A stretch of 64,000 nt of DNA from Owenia fusiformis (Eukaryota; Annelida; Polychaeta; Sabellida; Oweniidae): NCBI GenBank assembly GCA_903813345.2, contig CAIIXF020000004.1, forward strand, positions 20,682,477 to 20,746,476, read 5' to 3'. The notes below the pieces were generated by a model. That model searched no databases. It was not told the origin of the DNA and saw nothing but the letters and a program-made list of their open reading frames with translations. This document shows positions 24,463 through 35,647 of the stretch, piece after piece; positions within the stretch are counted from its first letter, which is position 1; every line of letters begins with the position of its first letter. Made by a program: the position numbers and the translations under genes.

Positions 24463-24498
24463 TATAAAAGACCCTGGTTAGCATTATTCTCATCAGTC
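24463..24498 (+). promoter_or_regulatory. TATA box and initiator of the CqsA-like gene
   Basis: TATAAAAG at 24463-24470 is followed by TCAGTC at 24493-24498, a consensus initiator with its A 32 bp from the TATA start. The ATG is at 24537, so the 5' UTR is about 42 nt. This is a near-ideal animal core promoter. Confidence 0.75.
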
Positions 24499-24536
24499 AT
24501 CACAAGTCACAAAACGGGAATCATAAAATCAGCGGT

Positions 24537-25817
24537 ATGCTATCAAAATCAAAAATATTGATGCGCTGCATCGGGAAATGCAGTAAAACTGCAAAACGTG
24601 AATATATGTACCCGAGTAACACAAGTGCTGATGTGGAACAAATCTGGGACGCAGATTATATGGACAATATCAATATGTTTGACTCGACTCCTGATCTGGA
24701 AAATGGGCAAGGAAAATCCGCACAAACATTTACATTAGACTTTACATCATCCGATCCTCTTGATGTCGCAAAATCAGTGGCAAATGCCGAAAACCGGTCA
24801 GTCATGACGAGCATTGGAAGTGGTAATACCTCTCTGAAATATCGGTTAAACTATGGCCCCGACTCTGCGAGTAGTTTACAATGTGAGGTAGAGGAGAAAT
24901 CAAGTATATGGCTTCAAAGTGAGTGTACCGTAATGACCCCTGTTGGCAAAGATCCCTTAACCACACTAGTAGATAAGTTTCAACAAGCTAAATCACTTCC
25001 TGTTTACATTGACGCTTTGGCTAGACTGAATAATGACATAGCGGGGCATACACAAAACAATTTGATTAATTTTAATCATAACGAAATCGAGTCGTTATTT
25101 TTAAGAATCAAAGAGCATGGGCCGGGTTTGGTCGTTATCCAATCCGTATATGGTAAAACAGGGACAATAGCGCCGTTGGAAAAAATGTGCCAGCTCACAC
25201 GAGAACTGGACTGCACGCTTATTGTCGATGAGACAAACGCTCTAGCTGTTTATGGAGAAGAGGGCGCTGGAAAAGTGGCTGAGCTAGACTTACACGACTT
25301 CATTCCATACAGAATTGCAAGGTTACCTGCGCTTGGGTCAAATTTGGGACTGATTACATGCTTTAAAAGCAATGTTGACACTCTAAGAGAACCACTAAAT
25401 GTTGGCATTGATGAACTAGATAGGTTGTTATTAGCTATAGAGCATGTTAAAGAAAATGCATGGGCGAGAGATTTGCTCCGATCGAAATCAAAGTACTTAA
25501 AAGACAAAATAATCGACATGGGTTATCCAGGGATCCATTTGCACCATCCTAGTCATATATTTGGCTTATGTATTGGGGACACTTCTCGCGTAAACGAGAT
25601 TTCGAACTTTCTTAAATCTTGTGGAGTTAACACAGAGAAACATACTCATCCTTCAGTGCCAGAATACCGTGATTTATTACAGTGGAAGTTGAATGTAACA
25701 AAAAGTACAACTCAACTCAACAATACTGTAGATATTCTAAGAGAAATGTTGGACAAAAGAGTTGCGCGTCCTTGGAACTGGCCAGACGCCTTTAAAAGAC
25801 CAAGACTGTTCACTTAG
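24537..25817 (+). CDS. CqsA-like alpha-oxoamine-synthase-fold protein, probable pseudoenzyme
   Basis: A 426-aa intronless gene. The order of motifs follows fold-type I PLP enzymes of the alpha-oxoamine synthase group and most resembles CqsA, the bacterial autoinducer synthase: LPVYIDALARLNNDIAG (about 155-171), GPGLVVIQSVYGKTGTIAPL (about 199-218), LIVDETNALAVYGEEGAG (about 229-246), then RLPALGSNLGLITC (about 262-275). In active relatives the second Asp-motif is DE-S-H-S, an AHxSLWEG histidine stacks on PLP, and a lysine in SLAKAFxxxxG binds PLP. Here these positions look like Thr233-Asn234, Arg163 and Pro264. Asp231 is kept. The protein thus probably cannot form the PLP Schiff base and may have a structural or regulatory role. 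The N-terminal 50 residues are extra and basic, possibly targeting sequence. It has its own promoter and polyA signal and long intact frame, so it is not a decayed pseudogene. Family call is firm for the fold, moderate for CqsA. Confidence 0.7.
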   Translation: MLSKSKILMRCIGKCSKTAKREYMYPSNTSADVEQIWDADYMDNINMFDSTPDLENGQGKSAQTFTLDFTSSDPLDVAKSVANAENRSVMTSIGSGNTSLKYRLNYGPDSASSLQCEVEEKSSIWLQSECTVMTPVGKDPLTTLVDKFQQAKSLPVYIDALARLNNDIAGHTQNNLINFNHNEIESLFLRIKEHGPGLVVIQSVYGKTGTIAPLEKMCQLTRELDCTLIVDETNALAVYGEEGAGKVAELDLHDFIPYRIARLPALGSNLGLITCFKSNVDTLREPLNVGIDELDRLLLAIEHVKENAWARDLLRSKSKYLKDKIIDMGYPGIHLHHPSHIFGLCIGDTSRVNEISNFLKSCGVNTEKHTHPSVPEYRDLLQWKLNVTKSTTQLNNTVDILREMLDKRVARPWNWPDAFKRPRLFT

Positions 25818-26146
25818 AATCAAATGCCTTCAATATGCATACCAAGTATGTTAACTTAAAATATACGTCAAACGTTTTCAATGAACTAAGGAGCAAAACT
25901 GTTATTTTGAATGAAAGATTCTGTTCATTATTTCATTCCAATGGCAGGCATATTGGACATGATCTAATAAAAGACACGCACCTCTTTAAACTGAGATTTG
26001 GTAAGACGTTTAGTCAGAGGGACGTCAAATACCTAATAGTCAGTACGCCTGATCCATGGACTTTGCACATATCTACCTATATGATAAGTTTAAACGCAAT
26101 CTCTTCCGGTTAAAGATTCATTACTGATTAATGTAAATCTATTTTT

Positions 26147-26156
26147 AATAAATAAA
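26147..26156 (+). terminator. overlapping AATAAA polyadenylation signals
   Basis: AATAAATAAA lies about 330 bp after the stop of the CqsA-like gene, on its strand, and would define a 3' UTR of about 350 nt. A short frame at 25835-26113 falls within this UTR and looks non-coding. Confidence 0.6.
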
Positions 26157-28593
26157 CGTTTTATCTATTAAGTACAAGTGTTTTATTTTTAGGTGTAACA
26201 ATGTTCAGACTACAGAGTGCATTGGTTACGCTCACAGCTGCTATCAGTAAGCTGAAAAGCAATTTATGTTTGTCATTCTGATTTACCTGTCTCTCTTTAT
26301 TCAACGCTTGCGAAAGTCTTTTTTAGGAATATTTTCTCCAACTCTTCCTCTGGTTATGTTTGTTCTAACTCTAGATCTTCAGTTTTATTGAGATTTGAAT
26401 GTGAGGGTAGGGGTCGGTTGATAATTGTAAACGGGTGGGGGGACGTGGGAACCGAAGAAGTCCTGGCAGGGAGAATGTTGACGGAGATATATAGAACACG
26501 TTAGACTTATAATATAACACCTACGCCATTTTGTTTTTGAAGGGGAGGGACGGGGCATGACAAAGTTCCCTAGCTTAATATCCCATATGGTGCACTTTGT
26601 ATACATGCATAGGCCTTGATCTACATTGTACGCCATGCCCTCGATCTGCATTATCTTGACTCCAAGGTCATGTAGTCAAGTACAAGTGTTACCTCTCCTA
26701 AACGGTGTTAATTAATCAAAGACAACAGAGGTGATTTATGTATCAGATATAGGTATAGTTTATCTGAGGCCAATTACATGTATTTTATCTTTTGAATTTG
26801 AAGTATAGAATTATAAATTATCGACAAGGCTAGATTTATCACGAGCTTCTAACTACCATAGAGATATTTTATCGCGCATAGTATAAGGTTATAGGATATG
26901 GTATTCCAGTCATGGGGTGCGATTGTGGCATAAAGAAGCCAAAAAAATATTTATTTTGAATTTTACAAAAAATGATGCAATTGATTATTTGTTATGGGGG
27001 TTATCGCACCTATCACCCCCCCCCCCCTTGGCTACGCCTATGTATATACAATAGTTCCACTAAACGTATGGCTAAAAAATTGTCGCTAGTGTGATTCCTA
27101 GCATGGGTAGCCATATAGTGTTATCAAATCAGATGATGGGGAAATGCTGCGATTATGCATTTTGTTTCATTAAAGAAATAATTCTTCTGGGCCTATGATA
27201 ACATTGTTTGTCACAAATACAAAAAGGGTTACCCTCAAAAGAATGAATTATTTAATGATCTGCAGGGACTCTCCTCTGTCCTTGTTTGGTATGGTTCTTG
27301 TCCCGTTGATCCATCGCTATTATGCAACTTCACCTTGACTCTTTCAACATTCTATCACGTGATATTTCAAGCCTTTTTAGTTTTTACCAGAAACATTACA
27401 CCTTTTCAAATGCCAGATTAATGAAGAATCCATTTGCAGAGATGGAAGAGTTAATTTTGAGAATTTTCTCTAGATTTTCGCTATTGTCTCATTAATGCAA
27501 ACGTAATTCGACTCACTTTTGAAACCGTTTGCAATTTGGCAACATTTTTTTGCCAATCAAAAACCTGATGGGTTAAAAAAGATTTCTAACTTTACCATTA
27601 GAAAGATGGCAGCAGGGATCCTCTGGATATTCCGATGAATATACATGTACATCTATAAAGCCTATGACTGCCATCTTAATATAAAAAAAGAATGCTATCT
27701 AGCTACAAGCCCTCGTGAGTCCCCCCCCCCAAAAAAAAAATACAGTGTTTTGTTGGTGAAGTATATAAGGGGATAGGATCCACAGTTTTCTTGAAGCAAT
27801 ACTACTTGATTTGTTGCTAAACAAGAGGATGTATGTTTTAGTAAATATTAAATTGCCCCCGTACAGTATATATTTCTAACACTAAAATCGAGTTCTTTTC
27901 TTTTCAGCATAATATTTTAAGGGATAGGCCTTTCGTTAGCACGTTTTTAGAAAAGATTGTTACCGACAACGTTGTTCCACTCTCCTTTAAATTCAGTGTC
28001 GTGGGAGAAACATATTGCATTAGTTAAACAACAAAAACTAGAATGTTCACTGACGTTATCTAACGTCTTAAATTGTGATAGTAGAACACAACTGAATGAT
28101 TCATAGATCCATAAGCCTTTTCTACAACTTTGATAATAGACAGAGCTCATTGGTTGGTATATGATCATGTGATTTTCATTGATGGTTAACTGCATCACCG
28201 CTTAAACGGGAACAGGAAGAAATTTACCGTTATCTAACAATCTCGTCTTCGATATGTTTTTCAACGTGGAAGATGTTCGAGGAAAGAATGACCTTCCTGA
28301 GCATGAAAAGTCTTACATTTTCCCATATCATACGGCCTTTTATCGGTTATTTCTCAATGAACAACAAATTAAAATGTCTTAATTTGATGAATATCAATTA
28401 GTATGATTTGATTTAAAGAGTGAATTATTACGGTTCCATTGTTTGACAAATGTTTTTCTTGTTATGTTCACGTCAATAAATCTAAAAATGAAACAAAATG
28501 ATATCGACATACATTGTAAGAAGGCAATGGAATCGTCATATTGAAAGCAGTGCGTCTCGATATATATAATGCCTGGTAGTTAAATAGAATATA
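26157..28593. other. intergenic, no gene seen
   Basis: No coding region found. It contains a copy of a dispersed repeat (26905-27042) and poly-C tracts near 27010 and 27720. Confidence 0.45.
26905..27042. repeat. dispersed repeat with GCGTAGCCA end and poly-C tract
   Basis: Contains ATGGGGTGCGATTGTGGCAT, GCCAAAAAAATATTTATTTT, and a C-run followed by TTGGCTACGCCTAT. The copy at 38325-38625 has the same blocks in the opposite orientation (ATAGGCGTAGCCAGGGGG; TTTATGCCACAATC). Confidence 0.6.
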
Positions 28594-29007
28594 TTAGGTG
28601 TCCCAAAAAAAGTGAGCCGCTTTTTGACAAGTTTTTTCTCCGCAATAATTGATCGAATTTATTTCGAGAAAAACCCTGACGTTATGTGTAGCAATTGGTA
28701 GAAATCTGAAAGTGGTCGGCTACGTGTAAAATTTGAGGAATGACAATTCAAAAGTGCATGTCAAAAACTCCAATAAGTGCTATGAGACCTTCATAGGGCT
28801 TGTGCCAGATACCATGTGATGGCATCTGTCAATCAGTTTTAATCTAAAAAAGTTTCCTATGTACCAGGTCTATCGATTTGTTCCAATGTACTTTGTATCC
28901 AAAATCCGTTCCCTCTTATTCCTCGGTAAAAAAATATCAAAGAATTCGGCTTAATTATTGCTGAGATAATATTTGTCGAAAAGTGGCCCACTTTTTGAAA
29001 CACCCGA
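28594..29007. mobile_element. mariner-type MITE, 414 bp
   Basis: Ends TTAGGTGTCCCAAAAAAAGT and the inverse of its right end (ACTTTTTGAAACACCCGA) pair over about 24 bp. TA flanks both sides (28592-28593 and 29008-29009). No transposase frame. It sits directly upstream of the potassium-channel gene. Confidence 0.75.
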
Positions 29008-29175
29008 TATATATTTACGTTTGGATAACTACGTCAGGACTGGCAGGCAAGTGGATGCAAGGAATACACGAATAAACCATGTTTACAAGCGCCTACGCAT
29101 TCCAACAACAGATCCAAAACAACCAACACACGAAGTGAATTTGACGGAACGTTTTTCCAAGCACTAGTTACACCA

Positions 29176-31623
29176 ATGTTTTCACTTTCAGTAGTTATAA
29201 CAATCGTTCTTTTCAGACATTATAGACACTACTTTAGAGGAATGTTCAAAGACTTGTCAACCAGCGAAAAACAATGGATCTCTAAGTATCACCTTGAAGC
29301 CAGTCGCGAGGAATGTTTCCAGTCGGGTAAAGACCAATTAGTTTTAATAAACGTTGGGGGACAAGATTTCTCAACATACAAATCTACGTTGAAACGATTC
29401 CCAAACACCAAATTAGCAAACTTAAAAAGAAACGAACAATTTTACAATCATGAAATGAGGAAATACTTTTTCGATCGTGATCCGAGGGTGTTTCAATCAA
29501 TTCTGTGTTACTACCGCACAGGTAAATTGCATCTTCCTCAACACATTTGTGGACCAGCCGTTGAGAAGGAGCTCCAGTTTTGGGGAATCGATGAGTACTC
29601 AATCGAACCCTGTTGTTGGGGTAAATATGCCGGCTATGAAGATGATAAGAGGATCTTGGAGAAGATAGCAACAGTTTTTAACCTCCATGAGGAAATACAT
29701 GTCCCTGTTCCTCCGGAAATATCCAACAGAACAATGTATGGTAAATTTCGAAAGAAAGTCTGGACCTTTTTAGATAATCCATTTTCATCGAAGTCAGCCA
29801 AGGTAGGTCCGCTACTCAATTGATGTTTAAAGTTGGTATTTTTTTAAACAGAATCCTTTTGGAATGTTAACGACACGACATAAAGATGTATTTCTAGAGT
29901 TGCGCAATAACAATTGTATTTACAGGTTTTGGTAATTGCAATTGTCTATTTCAGAGCTGGGCAATGATGATGTCCCTGATGGTCTTAGTCTCAGTAGCAG
30001 TTGCTTGTTTTGACACAGTAGCAGAGTATAGGGTCCCAACAGATAAATCGCCAATAGATATGCCATGGTTCCTGAACACTACAAATTCCAAGATCAACAT
30101 GCTACAGAACACAGAAATGAACCCGATATTACAAATCCTTGATCACACGCTGAACTGTGTGTTCACGCTTGAACTAATCATTCGATTCATCGTATGCCCG
30201 GATAAGGTGGAGTTCTTTAAAAACGTCATGACGATACTAGAGATCATCTGCGTTCTTCCAACATGGCTCGAGCTCTTGATTGTCGCTTCTGGACTAGAAC
30301 GCAATTACGCCATACGTATAACATTCGATCTTCTCCGGTTTATGTTTATATTCAGGGTCTTTAGGATTTATAAACTAGCCAAACATTATATGGGTCTGAA
30401 GATCTTTCTGTTATCGTTGAAGGCATCATGGAAAGAGTTGATGCTGTTGCTTGTGTTTATCGCTCTGGGGATGCTTGTTTTCTCAACACTGATATACCAC
30501 GCCGAAATTTGGCAGGCAGACACATTTGATAATGTCTTTGTAGGCTTTTGGTGGGCAATCGTTACCATGACGACAGTCGGTACGTATCATTGATATATAT
30601 TCAAATATAGATTATATTATCTGTTAAATCATTTCTTGATCTATAACATTATTTATAGTGTTTTTTCATTAGTGCTTTTGATATTATTTGAAATTACTAT
30701 ATTAACCATGCACTGTCACATCGTGGCATTAATGCGCATCTATTTTATTATCAACAACCCCTCTTAACTGTCAATAAATGATTAAAGTTCATTTCAATGT
30801 TTTATTTCCGTCAATAAAACCGAAAAATAAGCAATCAAGAAACTTCAGCGCAATATTATATGCAAATTATATTCATATTGTACACGAAATGTCGAAGTAC
30901 TTTGATTGCATTTGGATTGGCTAATTGATGTTTCTGCCATTTTATCTTCGAAAAAAATTAACGTGCTGAAACTCCTTAAATTACAAGAGGCCATAGGTTT
31001 ATCACATATAAATCAAATAATTATCTGACATATACAAATGTCATTCGTGTACAATATATATGAATATATTCTTTATAATATCTCACTGATGAGGTCTTTT
31101 GATTCCTTAATTATTTTTTAAGTTCTATTGACGAAAATAATATACATGTTTAAAACGGATGTAAAGGCCTGGTTTTCACATCTTCTTTTTAAAATTGTTC
31201 TGAGGTATGGCCATGTCACTTCTTTCAGGGTACGGTGACAAACATCCAACTTCATGGCCAGGATATATAATAGGAGCCTTTTGCGCCCTCTCGGGAATTC
31301 TCGCTACAAGTCTCGCAATACCGATAATTGCCAATAATTTTAATACGTATTATTCGTATGCCCAGATGAAACGAAAGTTAGTAGACCGCAAACCTGAAAA
31401 AGATGGCAGTTGTGAAAGATCCGTTGATCATGAAAATATGTGCGCGCAATCAACATCCGGTTTGGCATCTGCGTCTGACAATAGATCCCGAATTGAAACG
31501 GTGTCTCAGGATACGCCATTTTGTGGATTTTATTTAGATGAAGGTGATAATAGATCTTCAGGCTTTAGCTCATGGTCGGACCCTAGTTTATCAAACCATG
31601 TTAGGGAAACTGCTATTGTCTAG
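29176..31623 (+). CDS. Shaw/Kv3-type voltage-gated potassium channel subunit
   Basis: Three exons, 29176-29802, 29955-30579 and 31229-31623, join in phase to about 548 aa. Residues about 53-165 are the T1 tetramerisation domain with LINVGGQDF, YFFDRDPRVF and YYRTGKLHLP; the zinc site H-x5-C-x20-CC is intact, as in non-Shaker Kv channels, and EPCCW is Shaw-like. Then come S1 (MMMSLMVLVSVAVACF), S2 (FTLELIIRFIVCPDKVEFFK), S3, S4 (RFMFIFRVFRIYKLAKH), S5, the pore (WWAIVTMTTVG, then YGDKHP) and S6 (LAIPIIANNF). Intron 2 splits the first glycine codon of GYG. Oddities: the second S4 arginine position is Phe, and the S6 PVP hinge is AIP. The first ATG lies just before a good acceptor (AG at 29215), so an upstream first exon is possible; Met at 29242 is another start. 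Plasma-membrane channel for repolarisation by family; the changes may make it a modulatory subunit. Confidence 0.9.
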
Positions 31624-31898
31624 CGTCCATCGTTCATATGTAATACAAATAACCAATGCTTCAAAGAGTTCAAGATTGACGTTCGATATGATATTATTAA
31701 TAGTATAAACATTATCAACAAACCCTGCCATATTGGTCGGTAGTAATGGTAACAAACACAATTCAAAAAGGGTTTCAAATTTTATTCCATATTTGCCAGG
31801 GAACATAGCAATTTAGATCTATTAGATTATTTGTAAAGCCAATAGTGATTTCGGGTTTTATTGGAAAGTCATATTAGCTCGGTTATATTGTACTCTGA

Positions 31899-32091
31899 CA
31901 ATCTGGCATGCCATCTTTTCTGACTTTTCGTCTATAAATATGATGCGAATATACAAATAGAATTTGGTTCTCTCGTACCCTTTTGTGTTTTAAGTTTCCC
32001 CATTTGTGCGATTCGGGTTTTCTTCGTCTTTTGTACTTTTTTTTATTCATATTAAGTGTTTTACAATTTCTCTTAGGAAATCTTTAATAAT
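31899..32091 (+). repeat. left arm of 193-bp inverted repeat
   Basis: This arm (CAATCTGGCATGCCATCTTT ... TCTTTAATAAT) is repeated inverted at 32411-32602 with only a few differences. It is channel-gene 3' flanking DNA, now also present inside the transposon-like element at 32171-32716. Confidence 0.9.
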
Positions 32092-32170
32092 CGTAACATG
32101 GGAGGTCCTTATGAGTACTGTATATTTAAAAGTTTAGCCAACTATTTCCTTATATAATAGCGTTCAATCT

Positions 32171-32716
32171 ACACTCCCCTCCATAAGTTTGGCAACCTTA
32201 GCTCCCCAATTGAACAACGTGTTAAAGCCTCTTTACGTTTGAATTTTTATTTACTTAGCCTGCGATGAAATAACTTATACTATTGATGGAAACGTAACTT
32301 GACTTTATTTCAAATACCTCTGAATTTTTCCAATTTTTACCTCATTTACAATAGGTAAAGAGGCTTTAACACGTTGTTCAATTGGGGAGCTAAGGTTACC
32401 AAACTTATGGATTATTAAAGATTTCCTAAGATAAATTGTAAAACACTTAATATGAATAAAAAAAGTACAAAAGACGAAGAAAACCCGAATCGCACAAATG
32501 GGGACACTTAAAACACAAAAGGGTACGAGAGAACCAAATTCTATTTGTATATTCGCATCATATTTATAGACGAAAATTCAGAAAAGATGGCATGCCAGAT
32601 TGTTATTTCAAGTTATTTCATCGCAGGCTAAGTAAATAAAAATATCAAACGTAAAGAGGCTTTAACACGTTGTTCAATGGGGGAGCTAAGGTTGCCAAAC
32701 TTATGGAGGGGAGTGT
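32171..32716. mobile_element. family 1 element, rearranged copy 2
   Basis: Both outer ends match family 1 (ACACTCCCCTCCATAAGTTT and its inverse), here with arms of about 105 bp reaching CCTGCGATGAAATAAC. The usual interior is missing. Instead there is a truncated inverted end (32354-32410) joined to an inverted copy of the left flank (32411-32602). Confidence 0.85.
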
Positions 32717-32861
32717 ATATCTAGTTAGCATAACTTTATAAAACATTGCAGTCATTTGAGAATTCAAGTGAATTTGGATGTTTGAGTAGTCTAAGTTGCT
32801 AAAATGAAAGAAATAACCTTGCCTGTTTTGCTTTGCTTTGCCAGGAGAGTGACTCGGTGTC

Positions 32862-33127
32862 CATGGGCCTATTTACGACAATTGACATATTCAAATTATG
32901 TTATTCTACTAAAGCCTGCGACATGTGTGTTAATGTCAACGACATTGACAAAAACGTCCCCATTATGCTATTTTAAGAAGCAATATATTCAATATAGTCA
33001 TGGTAACCAGCTGTATTGTCAACAACATATCACACATTCAATGTCGTTGACATTAACACACATGTCGCAGGCTTTAGTGAAATAACAGATTTTGAATATA
33101 CAAATTATCATAAATAGGTCCATATAT
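32862..33127. repeat. 266-bp palindrome with a perfect 38-bp core arm
   Basis: AAAGCCTGCGACATGTGTGT through GACATTGA at 32911-32948 is the exact reverse complement of 33038-33075. Weaker pairing extends outward (TATTTACGACAATT with AATTATCATAAATA). No gene. Confidence 0.9.
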
Positions 33128-33720
33128 CAAATTGTTTAATCGTTTATTTTCCATAGCGAAGAAATAAGAAGAAATAAGGCTGGCTAAATTCAAAAATTAA
33201 GAAGACATGCTTGTATATCACTCCAAGGAATCTATGTAAAATATAGAAATCATAAAGTTAACGTTGTGTTTACTTTGTATGGTGCTCATTGCAACTTTAA
33301 GATGCACAACCCTACTAAATTGCTCTCTTAATCTATTGTAATCCTAATGTTACTTAACCTGAAATAAAAAAGTTATATTAAAAAGAAAATTCTTCAAAGC
33401 TAAAAGATGTCTGAACAGGGTAATTCTGATGGCTAAGTTAAAGGATGAATGGACAGGCATCGCTTCATTTACGTTGTCATTCCTCGACTGAACTCTGTGC
33501 TTTGTTAGTAGCAAGTGACAGTAGTTCATCGTGACATTAGTTGTCACATATAGAGAACAATAGCCTTTTGTATCTGACTGATATGCTGGAAACACAATGA
33601 ATTTACACATCGGTATTGTAACAAAATGAATAAGTATTAGTGATAAGTCCTGAGGTATTGTTGCAAATTTTCATAGCAGATACGAATTCAATTTACAGGC
33701 TGAAGCTATCATGGCTACTT

Positions 33721-34502
33721 ACACTCCCCTCCATAAGTTTGGCAATCTTAGCTCCCCCATTGAACTACGTGTTAAAGCCTCTTTACCTTTGAATTTTTAT
33801 TTACTTAACCTGCGATGAAAATACTTATATTATTGATGGAAACGTAATTTGACTTTATTTCAAATACCTCCACATTTTCTCTTTTTTTCCTCAATTACAA
33901 TAAGTCGAACATTGATGATAAATTTGATGAATTTTTGAAAATCGACATTCCCATGTTAACCAATGGAAAATGGTAGGTTTGCCGCAAGTCATATGACAGA
34001 ATATCCATCCATCCGAGTCCTTGCTAGAAATATGAATTAGGCAGGCATTTGAATTTGCTAACTTCAATTAACAAAAAATTGATATGTTTCTTCAGGTTCA
34101 ACAAAGTTATAGGGCTTTAAAGTCAAAATTGTTTTTCAAAAAACCTCTCCCATTGAAATAACACAGGAGGCGAAAAAGTATTTTCAAAAATGACTTTGAA
34201 GCGCTGTAACTTTAGTATTCATCAAATAAACTAAACACTTAGTGTACAAAAAAGTTAGACAATTCAATTTTCTATACAAAAATAATTTTTGCTGAATCTT
34301 TTACTGAAAAGATATCCTGATTTCTGATTTGCCCCGAACCCTACATTTCCCATTGGATTACATGGGAATGACGATTTTGAAAAATTCATCATCAATATTG
34401 TAAGTTATTTCATCACCGGTTAAGTAAATAAGAATTCAAACGTAAAGAGGCTTTAACATGTAGTTCAATGGGGGAGCTAAGGTTGCTTATGGAGGGGAGT
34501 GT
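33721..34502. mobile_element. family 1 element, copy 3
   Basis: Full-length copy of 782 bp with the same ends and interior as 22909-23675. The right end has lost CCAAAC from its GGTTGCCAAACTTATGG motif. Confidence 0.85.
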
Positions 34503-34667
34503 ATGTTCGTATGTGTATGTTATTTACTATTTATGTTTGGAGGATAATGTATCGTAACATTGAATATATCATTCATTTCATATAATGTGACCATGAATAA
34601 GCCAATGAGCATCTAGAATTCAGATTGTTTAGCTGTTTCAAATATCCCATGTTATTTTTCAAAAATA

Positions 34668-34931
34668 TTATGCCTGGGTCACATTTGCAATTCAGTATTT
34701 TGTTCAAGACTTAATACAATATTGAACAGAATACTCAATCGGCCGGGCGCCGGCCGATGAATCGGAGCAGATGTGATCCAGGCATTATGCCTTGGTCACA
34801 TTTGCTCCGATATTCACTACGGCGCCCGGACGATTGAGTATTTCGTTCAGAAATGTATTAAATTTTGAACAAAATACTCAATCGGCCGGGGGCCGGCCAA
34901 TGAATCGGAGCAAGATGTGATCCAGGCATTA
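34668..34931. mobile_element. two head-to-tail hairpin MITEs
   Basis: Copies at about 34668-34787 and 34785-34931 share the TTA at their junction and belong to the 19386-19530 family. The first has lost the GC-rich left arm block; the second keeps GGCGCCCGGACGATTGAG. Confidence 0.85.
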
Positions 34932-34995
34932 GCATCACCATGAGAATCATTGGAAAGTAATTATATCATTTGTGCATTTACAATAAGTTCATTAT

Positions 34996-35647
34996 TAAGG
35001 TCTCGGGGTAGTTATCAGAAATTTACATCAAACAGGAGATGAAAAAAACATGTGGATTTTAAATTTTAAGTTCTGCTTTGATCTTCAGTCTGTTGTACTC
35101 CACCCATATATCATTTATATGGCTAAGATCACAATGACCCTTACATATACTATGCTGAAATAACTTTTTCAGCCCTCTGAAAATGACACTGAAAAAAGTT
35201 AAAAGTTAGCATTTCGGAAAGGTGCACTGAATAGAATAATATGTTAAATATTTCAGAGAATGTGCGAAACATATTGCTTTAAATGATAGAAGCTTTGAAA
35301 AGTTGAATTTATTTCTAGAAATAGAGAAAAATTGATAAAAATATGATTGTTTTTCCCTTACTATCATTTAAAGCAATACATTGGGCACATTTTCTGAAAA
35401 CTTCAAAATATTCTGTTCGTTGACCTTTCGGAAATGTTAACTTTTACCTTTTTTCAGTCACAATTTCAGAGGGCTCGTTTTGACTATGACCATTGTGATC
35501 CTGGTCATGTAGATAATACATTAGAGTAGTAAAACTGATTGAGGGTTAAAGCAGAACTCTGTTATCTTAGTTTAAAAATTCTTAAATCCGCATGTTTTTT
35601 TCATTTCCTGTTTGATGTAAATTTCTGATAACTACCCCGAGACCTTA
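34996..35647. repeat. 652-bp fold-back element
   Basis: TAAGGTCTCGGGGTAGTTAT at the left is matched by ATAACTACCCCGAGACCTTA at the right, and pairing continues with gaps almost to the centre (near 35330). An inner block pairs CTTTTTTCAGT with ACTGAAAAAAG. No coding capacity. Confidence 0.9.

Noticed and set aside
24537-25817. Bacterial contamination as source of the CqsA-like gene
   Set aside because: The gene has an animal TATA/Inr promoter, AATAAA signals, AT-rich codon use like its neighbours, no Shine-Dalgarno sequence and no flanking bacterial genes.
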